From Pedobacter cryoconitis (GTDB lineage Bacteria > Bacteroidota > Bacteroidia > Sphingobacteriales > Sphingobacteriaceae): a stretch of 64,000 nucleotides of DNA. The position numbers and the translations under genes were made by a program. Below are positions 60,370 through 64,000 of the stretch, one piece after another. Every line of letters starts with the position of its first letter. Positions within the stretch are counted from its first letter, which is position 1. The notes beneath the pieces are model-generated. The model saw only the letters and a program-made list of their open reading frames with translations, was not told the DNA's origin and made no database searches. The DNA lies in assembly GCF_014207135.1 (NCBI RefSeq), contig NZ_JACHCC010000005.1, positions 186,001 through 250,000 of the forward strand, read 5' to 3'.

Positions 60370-62832
60370 ATGAAGAAGCTCTTGTTTCTGTTCTGCTCCC
60401 TGTTGTTTACAAACCTTGCATTTTCCCAGCAGTTTACGCTTAAAGGGATTACTTCCGATAAAGAAAAAAACATACTTCCTTCCACCAGTGTTTATATTCA
60501 AGGCAGCAGTAAAGGCACCTCTGCCAATTCCAATGGTGAGTTCCAGCTCAAACTCGATAAAGGGAAATACAGCCTGGTTTTCAGGGCGGTGGGCTATAAG
60601 CAACTGATTAAAGAAGTAGAGATCAGCGGAGATACTGAAATACCCGTGATCATGGAGGCAGAAGTATATCAGCTAAAGGATGTCGCGATTAAGGCCAATG
60701 CTGAAGATCCTGCCTATGAAATAATCAGAAATGCCATCAAAAAACGGAAAGAGCATCTAACTGAAGTCAAGGCTTTTTCTTGCGACACTTATATCAAAGG
60801 AGTCACTAAACTTAAAAATGCACCAAAGAAATTCCTGGGCAGGAACATACAGGATGACCTCAAAAACATAGGTCTTGACTCTGGTAAAAGAGGAATACTC
60901 TATCTGTCCGAATCCGTTTCCAGATTTAATTTTCAACAGCCCGATAAAATCAATGAGGAAATGACTTCTTCAAAAGTCAGCGGCAACAGCAACGGGTTTA
61001 GTTTTAATCAGGCAACCGATTTCCTGGTTAGCTTTTACAAGAACATTGTAGACATCAGCAATTTAAGCCGTGTTGGTTTTGTTTCGCCAATTGCCGAGAA
61101 TGCCATGCTGTTTTACCGTTATAAATTTATTGGAACTTTCAGGGAAGGTAATAACTGGATCAATAAAATACAGGTCATTTCCCGTCGTAAATATGACCAG
61201 GTATTTAATGGTTATATCTATATTATTGATGACAGCTGGCGCATCCATAGTACCGACCTGGCTATTACCAACAATTCGATGATCGAAGGAATCGATACCC
61301 TTCGCATTAAGCAACAATATATACCTGTTAAAAATGATAAATGGATGCTGGGCCTTCAGCGTTATGATTACACAGGAGGAATATTCGCTTTTAGATTTGA
61401 GGGAACCTATACCGGCGTATTCAGTAATTACGATGTGGAGCCCAATTTTCCGCCAAAATTTTTCAATAACAGAATCTTAAAAGTAAATGCAGGAGCCAAC
61501 AAAAAAGATTCTGCCTATTGGGCAGGGGTCAGACCTATGCTTTTAACTCCGGAAGAAAAAAGGGATTATGTAAAAAAAGACAGCATTAAACTGGTAAGAA
61601 GTTCCGATAAATACAAAGATTCGATTGATAGAAAAGCAAATCAACTTAAGCCTTTAAAAATCCTTCTTACAGGTTATACCCATCAGAATACCAAAGAGAA
61701 AGAATCCTGGGGTATGAATAGTCCGGTATTAAGTCTGAATTACAATACCATAGAAGGATGGATATATAATCCGGTATTGAATTATAGAAAAACCTTAAAA
61801 GACAGCACCAGTCTGAACATTAAAATCAATCCGCGATACGGTTTTGAGAACAAGAAATTAAGTGCAAACGGCAATATTATCTATATGTATAACCTAAAAC
61901 AAAGGGCTTACCTCGGGGTCAGCGGGGGGACAAGTTATACAGATTTTAATACTGAATATGGAGCTATCCCTCCTTTGTTCAATACCTTCAGCACGCTATT
62001 TGCAAAGGATAATATCTTAAAACTGTTTAAAAAGGATTTTGTAAGGATCTATTCTGGAAGAGAGCTAAGCAATGGATTATACCTTTCCGGCAATATAGAA
62101 TATGCAAACAGGACACCCCTGCTAAATACTTCATTCAGGGCTGCCGGAGATTTTCCGGATAAACAATTTACAGCAAACAATCCATATTCTTTATCCGGAA
62201 ACGATTATGCTTTTAGTGCCAATAAAGCACTCACACTTGGTCTGAAGCTGAATATTGCTTTTGCACAAAGCTATATTGAACGTCCCGATTTTAATATCAG
62301 ACAAGGCTCCAGATATCCGAAGCTGGAACTGGAATACCGCAAAGGCGTGAAAGGGATCTTTGATTCAGCTGTAGATTTCGATTATGCAGGGATCCGGGTA
62401 TTTGACACCAATAAGAAGTTAGGTATTTTAGGCACTTTTAAATATAGTGCAGCCGCAGGTAAATTCTTCAATCGGGACAAAATGTACTATATGGATTTCA
62501 AACATTTTGCAGGCAGCGACATTTTCCTCTATACCCAGTTCACTGATGGATTTATGATGCTCAATCCTTATGAATACAGTACAGGAAAGGAATTTTTGGA
62601 AGCGCATGCCGAACACAATTTTGGCGGACTATTCCTGAGCAAGATCCCTTTATTCAAAAAGCTAAAACTGGAAGAGGTGATCGGGGTGAATTATCTGACT
62701 TCTGATGTAATTAAAAACTATACGGAAGCTTATGTCGGTATACAGCGTTTTGGACTAAGATTCAACCTGGTCAAAACCTTTAATTACAAAAACGGCAACA
62801 GCACAGGTTTCAGGGTTTCTGCTGCATTTTAA
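60370..62832 (+). CDS. DUF5686 outer-membrane protein with carboxypeptidase-regulatory-like domain
   Basis: The 820 residues begin with a signal peptide (about 1-19, FSQ). A CarboxypepD_reg-like domain follows (about 22-105: FTLKGITSDKEKNILPSTSVYIQGSSKGTSANSNGEFQLKL in order, and YSLVFRAVGYKQ). The rest, with IIRNAIKKRKEHLTEVKAFSCDTYIKGV near 116-144, is DUF5686. The C-terminal strands end in STGFRVSAAF with a terminal Phe, fitting an outer-membrane barrel. The function is unknown. The second copy of the 50 bp repeat follows 54 bases after its stop. Confidence 0.85.
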   Translation: MKKLLFLFCSLLFTNLAFSQQFTLKGITSDKEKNILPSTSVYIQGSSKGTSANSNGEFQLKLDKGKYSLVFRAVGYKQLIKEVEISGDTEIPVIMEAEVYQLKDVAIKANAEDPAYEIIRNAIKKRKEHLTEVKAFSCDTYIKGVTKLKNAPKKFLGRNIQDDLKNIGLDSGKRGILYLSESVSRFNFQQPDKINEEMTSSKVSGNSNGFSFNQATDFLVSFYKNIVDISNLSRVGFVSPIAENAMLFYRYKFIGTFREGNNWINKIQVISRRKYDQVFNGYIYIIDDSWRIHSTDLAITNNSMIEGIDTLRIKQQYIPVKNDKWMLGLQRYDYTGGIFAFRFEGTYTGVFSNYDVEPNFPPKFFNNRILKVNAGANKKDSAYWAGVRPMLLTPEEKRDYVKKDSIKLVRSSDKYKDSIDRKANQLKPLKILLTGYTHQNTKEKESWGMNSPVLSLNYNTIEGWIYNPVLNYRKTLKDSTSLNIKINPRYGFENKKLSANGNIIYMYNLKQRAYLGVSGGTSYTDFNTEYGAIPPLFNTFSTLFAKDNILKLFKKDFVRIYSGRELSNGLYLSGNIEYANRTPLLNTSFRAAGDFPDKQFTANNPYSLSGNDYAFSANKALTLGLKLNIAFAQSYIERPDFNIRQGSRYPKLELEYRKGVKGIFDSAVDFDYAGIRVFDTNKKLGILGTFKYSAAAGKFFNRDKMYYMDFKHFAGSDIFLYTQFTDGFMMLNPYEYSTGKEFLEAHAEHNFGGLFLSKIPLFKKLKLEEVIGVNYLTSDVIKNYTEAYVGIQRFGLRFNLVKTFNYKNGNSTGFRVSAAF

Positions 62833-62886
62833 AGAATATATTTTGGAGATCAGGAAGCCAGTTCATAAAAAACATAAAGCTGAAGA

Positions 62887-62936
62887 CAATAAATAACGTT
62901 TTAGGCCGTATTATATCTGAGAGCGTTAATTTAGAT
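62887..62936 (+). repeat. 50 bp repeat element, copy 2
   Basis: Matches 60147-60196 at 47 of 50 bases in the same orientation. It lies 54 bases after the DUF5686 gene and is directly followed by a hairpin. Confidence 0.85.
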
Positions 62937-62977
62937 AACGGGAACCGTCCGCCTGGATGGTTCCCGTTTCTTTTTCC
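62937..62977 (+). terminator. Hairpin after repeat copy 2
   Basis: AACGGGAACC (62937-62946) pairs with GGTTCCCGTT (62959-62968), followed by TCTTTTTCC. Its stem differs from that of copy 1 but stays fully paired. Confidence 0.75.
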
Positions 62978-63010
62978 TTCCATTCAATTACCTTTCCTCC
63001 CATTAATTAT

Positions 63011-63018
63011 TATATTTG
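63011..63018 (+). promoter_or_regulatory. -7 box of the thioredoxin-like gene
   Basis: TATATTTG matches TAnnTTTG, 15 bases upstream of the ATG at 63034; the leader would be very short. Confidence 0.5.
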
Positions 63019-63033
63019 AATAACATTATATAT

Positions 63034-63513
63034 ATGAAAACATATCTGTTAGGCTTTTTAGTCATGTTTCTTTTTTTTAACGCTGCCGGCCAGACCCCAG
63101 CTGCAACAGTTCCTGATTTTCAATTTTACAAAGCTGACGGGAAAGCGTTTAACAGATCCCAGATTACCAGCAACAGGAAATCTCTTTTTGTATTTTTTGA
63201 CGCTACTTGCAGTCACTGTCAGAAAACGATGCTTCAACTTTCAAAACGATATGCTGAACTTGACAAGTTAAATATCTACCTGGTTTCTCTTGATCAGCAT
63301 GTAACGATGAATGACTTCATGAGTCATTATGGCAAAAATCTGATTGGTAAGAAAAATGTATTATTACTGGAAGACAGGGATCATGTATTCATCCCTTTGT
63401 TTCAACCTTCAAAATATCCATCATTGTTTTTATATTCTCCTAAAAACACCCTTTTATTTAATACCAGCGGAGATACACAAATTCCTGAGCTTTTCGTGGC
63501 TGTAAAAAAATAG
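63034..63513 (+). CDS. Exported thioredoxin-like protein
   Basis: From the ATG at 63034 it has 159 residues; six further in-frame residues upstream overlap the promoter. A signal peptide (about 1-19, NAAG) precedes a thioredoxin fold: FVFFDATCSHCQKTMLQLSKRY with a CSHC active site, later KYPSLFLYSPKN with the cis-Pro. It should act in the periplasm as a disulfide reductase or oxidase. It resembles the redoxin proteins common in Bacteroidota. It converges with the NUDIX gene, with 11 bases between the stops. Confidence 0.82.
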   Translation: MKTYLLGFLVMFLFFNAAGQTPAATVPDFQFYKADGKAFNRSQITSNRKSLFVFFDATCSHCQKTMLQLSKRYAELDKLNIYLVSLDQHVTMNDFMSHYGKNLIGKKNVLLLEDRDHVFIPLFQPSKYPSLFLYSPKNTLLFNTSGDTQIPELFVAVKK

Positions 63514-63524
63514 GTCCTGCGTAT

Positions 63525-63917
63525 TTAAGCCCTCAGGCTTTCAAGATAATATTGTACAACAGGGATATCCGCCTCTGCCCAATCCAGTTTTTTTAAATCT
63601 TCAGGAAGAAGCCATAAAAAGGCTGCATGTTCTGTTAAATTGATTTCTCCCCCGATCAGTACACATTGAAAAGGAAGGAGACGGATAATCCGATCCCCCT
63701 GATCATAAATGGAAACTGGTAACGGATTGAGTATTTTTATATCTACCCCTAATTCCTCCCTGATCTCCCGGTACAAACAAGCCTCAGCACTTTCACCAGG
63801 CTCTACTTTACCTCCCGGAAACTCCCATTTTAAAGGCAAATGCATTACTGCACTTCTTTGTGTAACTAAAACTTGTCCATTATAGTCTGTTATCAGTGCA
63901 CAGGATACATCAATCAT
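63525..63917 (-). CDS. NUDIX hydrolase, MutT-like
   Basis: The 130 residues show the NUDIX box GGKVEPGESAEACLYREIREELGV complete with REIREELGV (about residues 35-58). The pattern IDVSCALITDYNGQVLVTQRSAVMHLPLKWEFPGGK before it is typical of MutT-type 8-oxo-dGTP or dCTP pyrophosphohydrolases (CTP pyrophosphohydrolase type). It should clean oxidised or non-canonical nucleotides. No partner gene is next to it in the window. Confidence 0.85.
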   Translation of the reverse strand: MIDVSCALITDYNGQVLVTQRSAVMHLPLKWEFPGGKVEPGESAEACLYREIREELGVDIKILNPLPVSIYDQGDRIIRLLPFQCVLIGGEINLTEHAAFLWLLPEDLKKLDWAEADIPVVQYYLESLRA

Positions 63918-64000
63918 GGTACTAAAATAAGTACAATATTCACGTTACTTCTATAAATTTTAATGATTCATCGGTGAATACACCCTCCTGGCAGACTCCT

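Noticed and set aside
1..64000. tRNA, rRNA and CRISPR arrays
   Set aside because: I looked for rRNA-like conserved blocks, tRNA TTC-arm motifs and regularly spaced repeats and saw none that I could support.

Overview
This 64 kb window looks like chromosome from a Bacteroidota bacterium of the Sphingobacteriaceae, most likely Pedobacter or a close relative. I infer this from the gene families: a fused SecDF, DUF4290, DUF3276, DUF5522 and DUF5686 proteins, GH92 and GH29 glycosidases, and a Bacteroidota-type GlmM. Many genes also have the Bacteroidota -7 promoter box TAnnTTTG just upstream. No rRNA, tRNA, CRISPR array or complete insertion sequence was recognised.

Region 1 (1-3.4 kb) is accessory DNA, visibly more AT-rich than the rest. 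It holds the C-terminal tip of a polymorphic-toxin-like protein, an adjacent probable immunity gene, a DUF2750 gene, several small unrecognised genes and at least two gene relics: a frameshifted cassette remnant and the 3' end of a helix-turn-helix regulator.

Region 2 (3.5-20 kb) is core housekeeping: GH25 lysozyme, M20 dipeptidase, UvrD/PcrA helicase, DUF4290 protein, MurA with Asp at the fosfomycin-target position, a GT39-type membrane transferase, cystathionine beta-synthase, DprA, RsmG, a GT2 glycosyltransferase, Tgt (without the usual zinc cysteines), an LptF/LptG permease and an EamA transporter.

Region 3 (20-37 kb) holds a large outer-membrane protein with an HExxH site, a PqqB-like hydrolase, the ispE-osmC-metZ operon, thyA-folA, secDF, alpha-L-fucosidase, HMG-CoA lyase, class II aldolase and accD.

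Region 4 (36-46 kb) has two tandem outer-membrane beta-barrel paralogues, a GH92 mannosidase, two cell-maintenance operons (glmM with a cysteine desulfurase; methyltransferase, PAP2 phosphatase and ZIP transporter) and a MarR regulator.

Region 5 (45.7-52 kb) is a minus-strand run of gdh, nusB, DUF1573, yajC, ybbR, coaE, an MBL exonuclease and DUF5522. A 159 bp MITE-like element lies exactly at the end of yajC and supplies the last base of its stop codon.

Region 6 (52-64 kb) has an ABC exporter, DUF3276, OsmC, an MFS transporter with an S9 peptidase, a Gly-rich secreted protein, a DUF5686 outer-membrane protein, a thioredoxin-like protein and a NUDIX hydrolase. Two features here are hard to explain. 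One is a 50 bp sequence repeated 47/50 behind two consecutive genes, each copy followed by a hairpin whose stem has changed with compensation. The other is a 512 bp intergenic region with a perfect 17 bp palindrome followed by TTCAG repeats on an 11 bp phase. The repeated element is the best candidate for an undescribed RNA family in this window.
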